Below, piece by piece: positions 16,324 to 25,444 of a DNA stretch of 64,000 bases. Positions within the stretch are counted from its first letter, which is position 1, and the number at the start of each line of letters is the position of its first letter. The position numbers and the translations under genes are program-made. The stretch spans positions 26,717-90,716 of the forward strand of contig VFJR01000060.1 of assembly GCA_009885945.1 (NCBI GenBank), written 5' to 3'. The DNA comes from Anaerolineaceae bacterium (GTDB lineage: Bacteria; Chloroflexota; Anaerolineae; Anaerolineales; Villigracilaceae). The notes beneath the pieces are model-generated. The model was not told where the DNA came from and did not search any database. It saw only the letters and a list, made by a program, of their open reading frames with translations.

Positions 16324-17598
16324 TTATAAGGTTTGTGAGTATCCAACATTCACTGAATATACTTTTCCGCGTTTAATTACTTGTTTTACTAAATTGGTGC
16401 CAAAGCGATACCCAAGGTGACGATAATTTGGGATGGAGAGAATTAACATATCAGCTTGTTTTCCAACTTCGATGGAGCCGACCGAATCTGCCCTGCGGAT
16501 GGCGTGGGCTGAATTAATCGTTGCGGCGGCGATGGCTTGTGCAGGGGTGATCTTCATATAACGACATGCCAATGAAATTGAGAACTGCATCGATTCGTTC
16601 CAGGCGGTGCCGGGGTTGCAGTCTGTAGCGAGGGCGAGCATTGCGTTGGCTTCAATGAGCTTCTTGGCGGGGGTGTACTCTTTTTCTGCGAGCCCGAATG
16701 GGGTGCATGGTAATGCTACTGCAACCGTATCGGATTTTCCTAAGGCTTGAATATCTGTTTCAGATGCGCGCACTAAATGATCTGCGGATGCCGCACCTAA
16801 TTCAACCGCGAGAGATGTGCCGCCGAGGTTGTCAAACTCGTCAGCGTGGATCTTGAGCGGGAATCCCAGCGACCCAGCGCGGGTTAAGATCTGACGCGAC
16901 TGTTCAAGGTCAAATGCTTTTGTTTCGCAGAAGACATCCACAAAAGGCAGAGGCAGTTCGGGTGCGTGAGTTGCCCACCAATTTTTTAACATTGGCAGTG
17001 TACTGTTGGCAATTTCATCTGTATAGCCTTGCGGATTATTTTTATACTCGGGTGCGATAGCGTGTGCGCCGAGGAAGGTAATTGCAAGATCAATGGGACC
17101 TTCATTGCTAAGAGCGATCAGCGTTTCTAGCAAACGTAATTCTGTTTCTGTTTGCAGACCGTAGCCTGTTTTTGCTTCGGCGGTGGTGGTGCCATGTGTA
17201 AACATCCTTAAGAGACGCGCGCGACTCTCTGTGAGCAGAGTCTCTGTGCTGGCGCTGCGCGTTTTTTTGACCGTGGAGAGGATGCCGCCGCCCGATGCGA
17301 GGATGTCGAGATATGCCATGCCGCCCATTTTCATTTCGAATTCATCGGCGCGGTCGCCTGCCCAAACTAAATGTGTGTGCGGGTCAACAAAGCCTGGCAT
17401 GATGACACAATTGCTGGCATCTAATGTACGTTCATTGGGATATGCATTTTTGAGTTCATCTGTTTTGCCAACGGCGATAATTTTTTCATTTTGAATAACG
17501 ACTGCGCCATTTTCAATAATGCCGAGTGTGCCGAGGGTTTGTCCGCGCTGGGGTCCGCCGGCGAGGGTGAGTAATTGGGGAGAGGAATGGATGAGCAT
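16324..17598 (-). CDS. hutI: Imidazolonepropionase
   Basis: HutI opens the imidazolone ring to N-formimino-glutamate in histidine degradation. The amidohydrolase metal motif PGFVDPHTHLVWAGDRADEF is followed by the HutI-specific GGGILSTVKKTRSAS, the AKTGYGLQTETELR block, and later the metal ligand His in KIHADEF and ATDCNPGTAW. The 424-residue length is slightly above the usual 400-415. No hutH, hutU or hutG lies in the window, so the rest of the route must be elsewhere. Confidence 0.93.
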   Translation of the reverse strand: MLIHSSPQLLTLAGGPQRGQTLGTLGIIENGAVVIQNEKIIAVGKTDELKNAYPNERTLDASNCVIMPGFVDPHTHLVWAGDRADEFEMKMGGMAYLDILASGGGILSTVKKTRSASTETLLTESRARLLRMFTHGTTTAEAKTGYGLQTETELRLLETLIALSNEGPIDLAITFLGAHAIAPEYKNNPQGYTDEIANSTLPMLKNWWATHAPELPLPFVDVFCETKAFDLEQSRQILTRAGSLGFPLKIHADEFDNLGGTSLAVELGAASADHLVRASETDIQALGKSDTVAVALPCTPFGLAEKEYTPAKKLIEANAMLALATDCNPGTAWNESMQFSISLACRYMKITPAQAIAAATINSAHAIRRADSVGSIEVGKQADMLILSIPNYRHLGYRFGTNLVKQVIKRGKVYSVNVGYSQTL

Positions 17599-17637
17599 GA
17601 AGGTTCCTGAGGGTGGTGATTAGTTATTAGTTATCAG

Positions 17638-18459
17638 TTAGGCGCGTTGGGTCCAAGTGGAGTGGTTGTATTTTTCTTGTACTAATTCATTGGCACGAGA
17701 GGCTTCAGATGGCGATAGCTCTTCGGCTGTCAGTTTAATTCCAAGTTGAAGTTCAAAAGCAGAGATGAAGGCTTGAGCGGCTGTTTGCCAATCTATTTTT
17801 TTTCCTAATTCTATTTCAACATTTGTTGCGCGCTTTAATAATCTTTCTTTTGCCTTTTCGCGAGTAGCTTCATCTGAAAAGATAATTGCATCACAGATGC
17901 GGGTTAAGTCTCCGTAAAGAGGTAGAGATCCATGTTGGAGCACGCCTTCTTTTTTGCGGGCTTGTGCAGAGCCGATCAGTTTTTTGTCGTGGACGGTAAT
18001 TTCATAAGAAGACGGAACTTCAAAGCAAACGGGGTTTGAGTTGCTCGCGCCTGAAACATGCTCCGCTTTTTTCATTTCAACAGGCAAGCCTAGATCATAT
18101 ACAGCCTTGAGCAATGCTTGTGCAATGCGGTTATAGGATTCTAAGATAGTGCCAGCGAGCGCGGGTTCGGTCTCACTGCCGATGATGGAATAGGTTAATT
18201 CGTCAGTGTGTAGAATGGCGCGGCCGCCTGTGAGACGACGGACGACTTCCCAGCCGCGTTCTTGCAGCCGTTCAATATCTACATCTTTAAACGGCTGTGC
18301 ATGACCCAATGATAAGCAAGGCGGATCCCAAGCGTATAAACGCAAGGTAGGCTTTGCTTCGCCGCGATAAATGTGCTCAAGGATGGATTCATCCACAGCC
18401 ATGTTCCATGCCCCGCGGGTGGGAGGAGTGATGAGGAGACGGTAGGTCATTGAATTCAT
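17638..18459 (-). CDS. Lipoate-protein ligase / octanoyltransferase family (BPL/LplA fold)
   Basis: Residues RRLTGGRAILHTDELTYSII form the lipoate-binding RRxxGGGAVxHD-type motif with GGR in place of GGG. Other family landmarks are WNMAVDESIL near the start, LRLYAWDPPCLSLGHAQ, and the lysine in HDKKLIGSAQARKKEGVLQHGSL. The single-domain 273-residue size matches the LipM octanoyltransferase group and the short LplA type; the pattern does not decide between octanoyl transfer from ACP and ATP-dependent lipoate attachment. It is 6 bp downstream of the DapA-like gene, with an AACGTTTAA repeat in between. Confidence 0.85.
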   Translation of the reverse strand: MNSMTYRLLITPPTRGAWNMAVDESILEHIYRGEAKPTLRLYAWDPPCLSLGHAQPFKDVDIERLQERGWEVVRRLTGGRAILHTDELTYSIIGSETEPALAGTILESYNRIAQALLKAVYDLGLPVEMKKAEHVSGASNSNPVCFEVPSSYEITVHDKKLIGSAQARKKEGVLQHGSLPLYGDLTRICDAIIFSDEATREKAKERLLKRATNVEIELGKKIDWQTAAQAFISAFELQLGIKLTAEELSPSEASRANELVQEKYNHSTWTQRA

Positions 18460-18460
18460 T

Positions 18461-18491
18461 AACGTTTAAACGTTTAAACGTTCTAACGTTT
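18461..18491. repeat. Tandem AACGTTTA palindromic repeat at a gene junction
   Basis: Three and a half units of AACGTTTA sit exactly between the lipoate-ligase start and the DapA-like stop, and the last codons of the DapA-like protein (LERLNV) are written by it. Confidence 0.6.
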
Positions 18492-19374
18492 CGACTGCTT
18501 GTGCTATGCTGTTCTCGTCTAGTTCTTCCAGCGGCGGTTTGACTGTCCAGCGTGGGAGTTTATATAAGTGATGAAGTAAGGCTTTGATGGTGGGAGGAAA
18601 GGGCGGATATTTTTCAATGGCATGGCGCAGTTCGGTGACGCGGGCTTGGGCTTGGGTGGTATCTTTGCTGGCTTTCATCAAATCCCATACTTCGCGCAAT
18701 TCTGGAGAGATGAGGTTGGCGGGCGCGGTAATGCATCCGCCGGCTTTATTTTCCATGGCTAGTTGAAGATACGAGTCGGTGCCGTTGAGTACGAGTAAAT
18801 CTTCGCCAAAGGCGTTGCCAATGGTGCGTGTTAGGTCTGCATCATGCGATGAATCTTTTATGCCGGCAAATTGAACAGGGAAGGCGTCTTTTAGTCTCTT
18901 TAATAGGTCAATAGAAAAACCAATGCCTGCGACGTTTGGAAAATGATAGCCAAGCACATATTTATCTTTTGGGACTGCTTTATTGATCAATTCGCTGAAC
19001 CATTTGAATAAGCCTTCGTCGGTTGCTTTGCGGAAATAATAGGGGGGCAGAACCACAACGCCGTCGTAGCCAAGTTCAAAGGAAAGCTTGGTTAATTGAA
19101 TCGATTCGTCTAGGCTGGGCGTGCCTGTTCCTGCCAATAATTTAAAACCCGGTACTTGATGGCGAAACGCGCGCGCTGAACGCATTAATGTTTCGCGTTC
19201 TTTGAGCGAGAAGGAAGGTCCTTCGCCGGTGGTGCCAAAGAACAGTGCGCCGTGACAGCCTCGAGATGCGAGAAACTTCAAGAAAACGGGAACAGATTCA
19301 AGGTCGAGGGAAGAGTCGAGTTTCAAAGGAGTCACAGCCGCGGCGTAGACTCCTGCTAATGGATGTTGGGTCAT
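18466..19374 (-). CDS. DapA-family aldolase (dihydrodipicolinate synthase-like)
   Basis: The TIM-barrel class I aldolase motifs are clear: GALFFGTTGEGPSFSLKER near residues 40-60, the catalytic tyrosine in VLGYHFPN, and the Schiff-base lysine in FAGIKDSS. Family members condense or cleave 2-oxo acids (dihydrodipicolinate synthase, N-acetylneuraminate lyase, KDG aldolase). The GYHFPN in place of the YNVP seen in true DapA, and the lack of lysine-pathway neighbours, favour a catabolic 2-oxo-acid aldolase. ATG 19374 is chosen; a TTG at 19383 is the longer option, with GGAG upstream of both. Confidence 0.85.
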   Translation of the reverse strand: MTQHPLAGVYAAAVTPLKLDSSLDLESVPVFLKFLASRGCHGALFFGTTGEGPSFSLKERETLMRSARAFRHQVPGFKLLAGTGTPSLDESIQLTKLSFELGYDGVVVLPPYYFRKATDEGLFKWFSELINKAVPKDKYVLGYHFPNVAGIGFSIDLLKRLKDAFPVQFAGIKDSSHDADLTRTIGNAFGEDLLVLNGTDSYLQLAMENKAGGCITAPANLISPELREVWDLMKASKDTTQAQARVTELRHAIEKYPPFPPTIKALLHHLYKLPRWTVKPPLEELDENSIAQAVETLERLNV

Positions 19375-19493
19375 TTTTATCAATGGCTCCTGTAATTTGG
19401 GTGTTTTGCTAATATCGTTTTGTGCAAGGTGATTTTGCCTTAGTTTGAGCCTAGTGGCAAGAGAAGTTCAATAGAATTGTAAGAAATAGGGCT

Positions 19494-19522
19494 TTGCAAA
19501 ACATGAGAGTGGGCACTATAAT
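19494..19522 (+). promoter_or_regulatory. Promoter of the kinase-phosphatase cluster
   Basis: TTGCAA (19494-19499), exactly 17 bp, then a perfect TATAAT (19517-19522). Transcription should start near 19529, which excludes a start codon at 19523. Confidence 0.65.
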
Positions 19523-19555
19523 TTGATTTGCCGTGTTGAATGGCAGGAGACGACA

Positions 19556-21430
19556 CTGGAAAACAACTCGACTCAGATATTAAGCAACAATGATAATAAG
19601 CCACGACAACAATTAGCGCCTAATACAACATTGGTTGACCGATATAATATTCAAGAAGTCATCGGTGTTGGGGGAATGGGCTCTGTTTATCGTGCGCGCG
19701 ATTTGCATTTTCCCAGTGTAGTGAAGTTAGTGGCGGTGAAGGAGATGATTAATATGGCTCCTGATCCTTTGGTTCGTCAGGCGATTTTGCAAAACTTTGA
19801 GCGTGAAGCAAATTTACTCGCAACTTTAAATCATTTTGCCATCCCGCGCATTTACGATTATTTCTCTTTAGATGACCGCGCCTATCTTGTCTTGGAATTT
19901 GTAATGGGCAAAGATTTGGAAGCGGTGATTTCTGATACTCAGGGTTTTCTTTCTGAAGATCAAGTGATTAGCTGGGCGGTGCAGTTATGTGATGTGCTTG
20001 CGTATCTGCATGCGCATAAGCCAGACCCAATTATTTTCCGTGATATGAAGCCGTCCAATATTATGATTAATCATAATGGAGATGTTGTCTTGGTAGATTT
20101 TGGGATTGCCAAGGCCTTTCAGTCTGGGCAAAAGGGCACGATGATTGGAACGGAAGGATACTCTCCGCCGGAGCAATATCGTGGTGAAGCATCTCATGTT
20201 GCAGATATATATTCTTTGGGTGCTACTTTGCATCATGCACTTACGCGCCGCGACCCGCGTGTTGAGCCTCCCTTTTCATTTGCAGAACGTCCAGTAAAAC
20301 GAATTAACCCGAATGTTTCTGTCGAGTTAGAAGCTATTATTAACACTGCTTTACAATATAATATCGCGGATCGTTTTCAAAGTGCAAACGATATGAAAGA
20401 TGCGATCATCAATGTAGCAAAGAAGACCGGTATTTTGACACGTATTTCTACTGCTTTGCCGGCTCAATCCAATACAATTAAACCTTTGTGGACATTTAAA
20501 TGTGAAGATGAAGTGCGCGGCACGCCCACCTTATTTCAAGGGAATCTTTATTTAGGATGTTACGATAATAATCTTTATTCACTAAGCGCTGCGGATGGGA
20601 AGTTCCAATGGAAGTATGCTTCTGATGCTGGGATTGTGACTCGGCCTACTATTTATGAGGGAAATGTGCTTTTCGGTTCAGAGGATAAAAAGTTACATGC
20701 TATTGCTAGCCGTACTGGCAAAGTTGTATGGACTTACCAAACCGAGGGGAAAATCCGTTCATCGCCCAGAATTGCCGAAGGACATGTTTTCTTTGGTTCT
20801 GATGATGACGCGGTACATGCTGTTAATTTAAATACAGGGCGTGGTGTTTGGAAATTTCAGACAGGTGATTATGTCCACTCTACGCCGTTTGTTGCTAATG
20901 AGTTGGTTTATGTGGGTTCAGAAAACGGCGATTTCTTTGCGCTTGATTTTCGTGGCTCGGCAAAGTGGCGTTTTCAGGCAAAGCGTTCGATCACGTCATC
21001 TCCGGTGGCAACTGCACAAGCTGTTTATTTTACATCTTTAGACAGCACGCTGTATGCGCTGGATGCAAAAAATGGATTTGTACTGTGGCGTTTTCGGCTT
21101 GGCAAGGGCTCTGTCTCATCCCCTGCCTTGGCTGATGATTATGTGTTTGTTGGCGCTTCAGATGGGTATATTTATTGTGTGGATGCGCGTAATGCAAAAG
21201 AAGTGTGGCGCTTCCATACGGACAATCAAGTAAGCAGTTCACCTATTATTTATAAAGATTCACTTTATTGTGGGTCTATAGACGGTGCGTTATATTGTCT
21301 TGAGTATCGCACGGGGCGCTTGCGCTGGAAGTTTCAAACGACCGGGCAAATTACCGGTTCCCCGTGTATATTTGATGATGTGGTTTATGTTGGTTCTACC
21401 GATCATCAAGTTTATGCATTTCTTGCATAA
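19556..21430 (+). CDS. Ser/Thr protein kinase fused to an eight-blade PQQ-type beta-propeller
   Basis: The kinase domain (about residues 25-290 from this start) has the glycine loop GVGGMGSVYRARD, the lysine in VAVKEM, IIFRDMKPSNIM (catalytic loop, FRD for HRD), VLVDFGIAK and YSPPEQY. The C-terminal half has eight units of about 40 residues, each W-x-F/Y ... S/T-P ... VYFGS-x-D-x-x-L/VYALD ... G, a closed eight-blade propeller that probably senses a ligand or binds a partner. There is no membrane span. CTG 19556 is chosen because AGGAG lies 6 nt before it; the frame is open to a TTG at 19523, but that is inside the promoter. PP2C phosphatase, VWA and FHA genes follow directly. Confidence 0.9.
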   Translation: MENNSTQILSNNDNKPRQQLAPNTTLVDRYNIQEVIGVGGMGSVYRARDLHFPSVVKLVAVKEMINMAPDPLVRQAILQNFEREANLLATLNHFAIPRIYDYFSLDDRAYLVLEFVMGKDLEAVISDTQGFLSEDQVISWAVQLCDVLAYLHAHKPDPIIFRDMKPSNIMINHNGDVVLVDFGIAKAFQSGQKGTMIGTEGYSPPEQYRGEASHVADIYSLGATLHHALTRRDPRVEPPFSFAERPVKRINPNVSVELEAIINTALQYNIADRFQSANDMKDAIINVAKKTGILTRISTALPAQSNTIKPLWTFKCEDEVRGTPTLFQGNLYLGCYDNNLYSLSAADGKFQWKYASDAGIVTRPTIYEGNVLFGSEDKKLHAIASRTGKVVWTYQTEGKIRSSPRIAEGHVFFGSDDDAVHAVNLNTGRGVWKFQTGDYVHSTPFVANELVYVGSENGDFFALDFRGSAKWRFQAKRSITSSPVATAQAVYFTSLDSTLYALDAKNGFVLWRFRLGKGSVSSPALADDYVFVGASDGYIYCVDARNAKEVWRFHTDNQVSSSPIIYKDSLYCGSIDGALYCLEYRTGRLRWKFQTTGQITGSPCIFDDVVYVGSTDHQVYAFLA

Positions 21431-21445
21431 GGTAGAGGAGATTCT

Positions 21446-22366
21446 GTGGCTGATTTCTTTAGAAAATTGTTCGGCAAAGGCGAAGATGCGACCCCGGCTC
21501 CAAAGCCTCAGCCTGTTGATTTTGCAACGACTGCGCCCTTATCAGATTTACAGCTTCAGTCTATTTTGCAGAACCAAACTGTTAAATATGAGACTCAACA
21601 ATTAATTGTGGGCAGTGGGCAGTCTGTTGGCAAGCAGCGTGAGCATAATGAAGATAGTTTGCTTGCCATTACATCCACGATCGCTGGGCATTCTGGCAAT
21701 ATTCCATTTGGATTGTATATTGTGGCAGACGGAATGGGTGGACATCAATATGGCGAAGTAGCAAGTAACACGGCGATTCGTATTATTGCAGGGTATGTTT
21801 TAAAAGCCTTTCATTCCTATCTCTTCAATTTGCCGTCCCAGCCCATGCAGGAATCTTTGCAAGAGATGATGGAAGCCAGCATTCGAGATGCTCATCGTGC
21901 TATTCAACGTGAAGCGCCCGGCAGCGGCACAACAGTAACAGCGGCGCTGGTGCTGGGTCAACAGGTAACTATGGCGCATATTGGAGATAGCCGCGCATAT
22001 TCTATTTTCCCCGACGGTAGAATTTCACCCGTTACTCGTGATCATTCATTAGTGAAACGTCTCGAGGAGCTTGGACATCTTAGCCCCGAAGAAGCCGTAA
22101 ACTTTCCTCATCGAAATGTACTAATCCGTGCTCTTGGGCAGGGAGAAGTTTTGGAAGCAGATATTTTCACGATCCCATTCCCGCAACCAGGGTACTTAAT
22201 GTTATGCAGTGACGGCTTATGGGGAGTGATTTCAGAAAATGATATTTCGCGCGCAATAATGGAAGCCCCTACTCTTCATCGCGCCTGTCAGATTATGGTC
22301 GAAGCTGCGAATAGCGCAGGCGGACCAGATAACATCAGTGTAGTTCTTGTGCAAATGATTGGTTAA
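21446..22366 (+). CDS. PP2C-family protein phosphatase
   Basis: A GTG start with AGAGGAG 5 nt upstream. After a 55-residue polar, proline-rich leader, the PP2C catalytic domain runs to the end: GKQREHNEDSLL, the metal-binding VADGMGGHQYGEVAS, GSGTTVTAALV, MAHIGDSRAY, RDHSLVKRLEELG, LCSDGLWGVI and GGPDNISVVLV. All aspartates that bind the two Mn/Mg ions are present, so it should be active. It starts 15 bp after the kinase stop and is the natural eraser of that kinase's phosphorylations. Confidence 0.93.
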   Translation: MADFFRKLFGKGEDATPAPKPQPVDFATTAPLSDLQLQSILQNQTVKYETQQLIVGSGQSVGKQREHNEDSLLAITSTIAGHSGNIPFGLYIVADGMGGHQYGEVASNTAIRIIAGYVLKAFHSYLFNLPSQPMQESLQEMMEASIRDAHRAIQREAPGSGTTVTAALVLGQQVTMAHIGDSRAYSIFPDGRISPVTRDHSLVKRLEELGHLSPEEAVNFPHRNVLIRALGQGEVLEADIFTIPFPQPGYLMLCSDGLWGVISENDISRAIMEAPTLHRACQIMVEAANSAGGPDNISVVLVQMIG

Positions 22367-22379
22367 ATAAAAACTAATA

Positions 22380-22416
22380 TAGTACAGCAGGTCTATAAAA
22401 ATCACTTGCTGTACTA
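22380..22416 (+). terminator. Hairpin between the phosphatase and J/VWA genes
   Basis: TAGTACAGCAGGT (22380-22392) pairs with ACTTGCTGTACTA (22404-22416), one G-T pair. The T richness after it is weak, so partial termination or mRNA processing is possible. Confidence 0.4.
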
Positions 22417-22433
22417 CATTTATTTAGCTCCTT

Positions 22434-23918
22434 ATGACTCAAGCAAAGAAACTAACATACTATGAAATTCTTGGCGTGCAAAGAGATGTCGCTCAGGAAG
22501 AGATAAAAAGCGCTTATTTACAAGCTGCGCAGCGTCTTCATCCGGATAAAAATACAGCGGAGGGCGAGACCGAGCTTTTTCTGGATGCGCAGCTGGCTTT
22601 TGAGACTTTATTTAATCCCGTGCGCCGCGCGCAATACGATGCTACCCTGCCGCCCGAGGAAAAACATTCGGATATAGTTTCTCATAAAATTCACTTCAGT
22701 CGTCCTAATCTTGTACGCATTGATGAACCGCAAATTATGTATGTATTGCTTGAGCTTGAGGCAATTAAAGGCAAAGATGCATTTGTAGCGCCGCCCATGA
22801 ATCTCTGTCTTGTCATTGATCGTTCCACATCGATGCAAGGTCCCAAGATGGACCTGGTCAAATCATCTATTTCGCAAATCCTTCGCCTCTTACGTCCACA
22901 GGATGTTTTTAGCGTGGTATCTTTTAGCGACAAAGCCGATGTCGTGATTCCAGCCTCGCGCGTCACAGAGCCTGGAAGAATGGAGGCGCGTCTTCGTTTG
23001 ATTCAGCCCTCAGGCGGCACCGAAATTTTTCAGGGCTTGAACATGGGCTATACAGAAATACAGCATAATTACTCATCTGCCTACGTTAATCATATTGTCG
23101 TACTGACCGATGGGAATACCTATGGAGATGAGCAAAATTGTCTGCAATTGGCAAAAAAAGCTGGGGAGCAAAATATAGGCATTACCTGCATGGGATTAGG
23201 CAGTGATTGGAACGACATTTTGTTGGATGAAATAGCATGCGCTACTGGCAGCAGTAGTGTCCATATAGCGCAGCCTGATGATATTCAAAAAATACTAATT
23301 AGAAAATTTGAATCTCTGTCAAATGTCTTTGCCGATGACATCATGCTTGAATATAAACCTACTGACCAGTCAAAAATCACATACGCCTTTCGATTGCAGC
23401 CCAATTCGGGACCGCTCATCATTAATACACCAATGCATTTTGGCTCCATCACGCAAGACGAAACTCTTAATGTTTTATTTGAAATTGAAGTGCAACCATC
23501 AAAAGACAACTCTGATTCTGCTATACTGCTGGATGGAAATTTGAAAGTGACAATTGCTGCGCGCCCTACGCCTGTTCCGCCTATTCGTTTGCGCATCACA
23601 TCCAAATTTGAAATTGATTCTGCTCCCGAGCCGCCTCCAGACCTAATCCTAAATGCGCTCTCGAGGCTTAGGCTATATCGTATGCAAGAACGTACCCGTG
23701 TTGATATTAATGACGGCCGTTACGAAGCTGCTACTGCACGTTTGCAAACATTGGCTACTCATCTCTTTTCTCAAGGCGAGAGTTCTTTAGCAAGCACTGT
23801 GCTTATGGAAGTGCAAAACATCTTGAAATCTCAAAACATCAGCGATGAGGGCAGTAAGGACTTAAAATACAAAACACGGTCTTTGCTTCTCTCTGCTCCA
23901 CAGGAGAAGCGAAAATGA
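22434..23918 (+). CDS. J-domain / von Willebrand factor A fusion protein
   Basis: Residues 8-72 are a J-domain with an intact HPD (36-38) and the following KN, AQLAFETL and RRAQYD elements, so it should stimulate a DnaK ATPase. After a linker, a VWA domain begins near 105 (ILYVLLELEAIKG-like strand) with a complete MIDAS: DRSTS at 129-133, the threonine in SGGTEIFQGL and the aspartate in VVLTDGNTYGDE. The last 200 residues form a beta-sandwich and a helical tail, as in VWA proteins of the CaCl-channel/inter-alpha-inhibitor type. No Zn ribbon, glycine-rich or client-binding DnaJ domains are present. It overlaps the FHA gene by 4 nt. Confidence 0.88.
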   Translation: MTQAKKLTYYEILGVQRDVAQEEIKSAYLQAAQRLHPDKNTAEGETELFLDAQLAFETLFNPVRRAQYDATLPPEEKHSDIVSHKIHFSRPNLVRIDEPQIMYVLLELEAIKGKDAFVAPPMNLCLVIDRSTSMQGPKMDLVKSSISQILRLLRPQDVFSVVSFSDKADVVIPASRVTEPGRMEARLRLIQPSGGTEIFQGLNMGYTEIQHNYSSAYVNHIVVLTDGNTYGDEQNCLQLAKKAGEQNIGITCMGLGSDWNDILLDEIACATGSSSVHIAQPDDIQKILIRKFESLSNVFADDIMLEYKPTDQSKITYAFRLQPNSGPLIINTPMHFGSITQDETLNVLFEIEVQPSKDNSDSAILLDGNLKVTIAARPTPVPPIRLRITSKFEIDSAPEPPPDLILNALSRLRLYRMQERTRVDINDGRYEAATARLQTLATHLFSQGESSLASTVLMEVQNILKSQNISDEGSKDLKYKTRSLLLSAPQEKRK

Positions 23919-24418
23919 TTAGCTGCCCCAGTTGTCGGTTGGCAAATGCAGAAGGTTCGATTTTTTGTCTTGACTGCGGAACCAAATTAATTGATTTCGA
24001 CGGACAAGTTACCCAGAGCATTAAATTTTCAACCAAAGAAATGCAGTTCTCAACTCCTGCTACCAAGCATATACCAACCACAAATCCAAACGCCTGGGGA
24101 TCTTTACATGTGATGGATACTGGTCAGGTTCTGCCTCTGCAAGAACGCTCTGAATTTACAATGGGGCGTGTTAGCGAAGACCAGCCGATTATGCCCGATA
24201 TTGACCTATCAGTATATAAAGCATATGCTGGTGGTGTTTCTCGTTTACACGCTGTTATTAAACGAGAGGGGCAGCAGGTTATTGTGATGGACTTAGGTTC
24301 GTCCAACGGAACCTATGTAAACGGCAAGCGATTAAATCCAAACATTGAACATGCTATTAAGCATGGCGATGTGATTACTTTGGGTAAATTAAAGATGCAA
24401 GTTCTGCTTAGAAGTTAA
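23915..24418 (+). CDS. Zinc-ribbon / FHA-domain protein
   Basis: The N-terminus has two CxxC pairs (CPSC at 4-7 and CLDC near 22), a zinc ribbon. After a Thr/Ser-rich linker (VTQSIKFSTKEMQF...TKHIPTT), a C-terminal FHA domain runs from about residue 65: FTMGRVSED, SRLHAVIKREG and MDLGSSNGTYVNGKRL, the phosphothreonine-binding residues R, S, H and N all present. The linker threonines are plausible targets of the cluster's kinase. The ATGA overlap with the J/VWA gene implies translational coupling. Confidence 0.9.
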   Translation: MISCPSCRLANAEGSIFCLDCGTKLIDFDGQVTQSIKFSTKEMQFSTPATKHIPTTNPNAWGSLHVMDTGQVLPLQERSEFTMGRVSEDQPIMPDIDLSVYKAYAGGVSRLHAVIKREGQQVIVMDLGSSNGTYVNGKRLNPNIEHAIKHGDVITLGKLKMQVLLRS

Positions 24419-24435
24419 ATTGAGAGGTTATAAAA

Positions 24436-24678
24436 ATGGCTATTACAATCATATTACACGTTGCCGGTGAGCCCGCGATTGCCGGTGAAATTGAAGAACT
24501 TCCCAAACCTACTGATACTATTATTGTAGTTACCAACCCGCGATTGCGCGATGGTAAAGAACTCCATTATCTTGAGCATAATGTGGTCAAAGTGATTTGG
24601 CCCATGTCTAAGATCGCTTTGATCGAAGTACTAGAAAATTCTGAAGAAGAGAAGATTATTGGTTTCGTGAGGGAGTAA
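24436..24678 (+). CDS. Unknown 80-residue protein in the kinase cluster
   Basis: An ORF with a GAGAGG ribosome site, 17 bp after the FHA gene and 1 bp before the response regulator gene. It is beta-rich ([57 protein letters not shown]) with an acidic tail and no cysteines or membrane segments. No family is recognised. The tight spacing on both sides makes it a real member of the operon, perhaps an adaptor or small ligand-binding subunit. Confidence 0.75.
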   Translation: MAITIILHVAGEPAIAGEIEELPKPTDTIIVVTNPRLRDGKELHYLEHNVVKVIWPMSKIALIEVLENSEEEKIIGFVRE

Positions 24679-24679
24679 T

Positions 24680-25396
24680 ATGCCTGAGACTTTTGAGCGC
24701 CGCCGTGTGCTTGTGGTAGATGATGAAGAGCGGATGATTCGTTTCATTCGTATGAATTTGGAACATGATGGCTTTCAGGTAAGCGAAGCCTTAAATGGCA
24801 AACAAGCTATTCAAAAATTACGGGATGTGAATCCAGACATTATTTTATTGGACGTGATGATGCCTGAATTAAATGGTTTTGAAACTCTTGAGACCATTCG
24901 CGAGATTAGCAATGTGCCGGTAATTATGCTCACTGCAAAAGGGGAAGAAGATGACCGTGTGCGCGGATTAGAATTGGGCGCAGACGATTATGTGACCAAG
25001 CCGTTTAGTCCGCGTGAATTGGTCAGCCGCGCAAAAGCTGTGCTGAGACGCACAGAAGGCATGAGCGGTTCGATGCATGGTTTGCTTGAAATTGATGCGC
25101 GCTTGAAGATCGATTTTGACCGCCGCGAAATTTGGCTGGAGGGTAAGCTGGTGAAGCTGCGTCCCACGGAATATCGCCTGCTATTTCACCTTGTTCAAAA
25201 TGCAGGCTGGGTGGTTTCGCATGATCAGTTATTGCAAAAAGTATGGGGCTACGAATATCGTGATGAGCCGCATTATGTGCGTTTGTATATTAATTACCTT
25301 CGCCAAAAATTAGAGAAGGATCCTGCGGACCCAAAATATATTTTGACCGAACGGGGGGTAGGCTACCGATTTGTGGATTACAAACGGTCGAAGTGA
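24680..25396 (+). CDS. OmpR/PhoB-family response regulator
   Basis: Receiver domain 8-120 with the acidic pocket DD (14-15), phospho-acceptor Asp58 in LLDVMMPE, the Thr in MLTAKG and Lys in [10 protein letters not shown]. The DNA-binding winged helix (about 135-235) has LRPTEYRLL, the [13 protein letters not shown] recognition region and ERGVGYRF. No histidine kinase is adjacent. It is translationally close to the preceding small gene and so part of the kinase/phosphatase operon, which makes cross-talk or phosphorylation by the Ser/Thr kinase possible. A strong terminator follows. Confidence 0.93.
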   Translation: MPETFERRRVLVVDDEERMIRFIRMNLEHDGFQVSEALNGKQAIQKLRDVNPDIILLDVMMPELNGFETLETIREISNVPVIMLTAKGEEDDRVRGLELGADDYVTKPFSPRELVSRAKAVLRRTEGMSGSMHGLLEIDARLKIDFDRREIWLEGKLVKLRPTEYRLLFHLVQNAGWVVSHDQLLQKVWGYEYRDEPHYVRLYINYLRQKLEKDPADPKYILTERGVGYRFVDYKRSK

Positions 25397-25444
25397 GATA
25401 AAGCTTGCTGTCTTTGGATCAAGCGCGAGTTAAATAAAGAAGCG

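Noticed and set aside
19556..24418. A classical TerY-P triad of tellurium resistance
   Set aside because: The VWA protein is fused to a J-domain and is not TerY-like in layout, and no TerC, TerD or TerZ gene is present.
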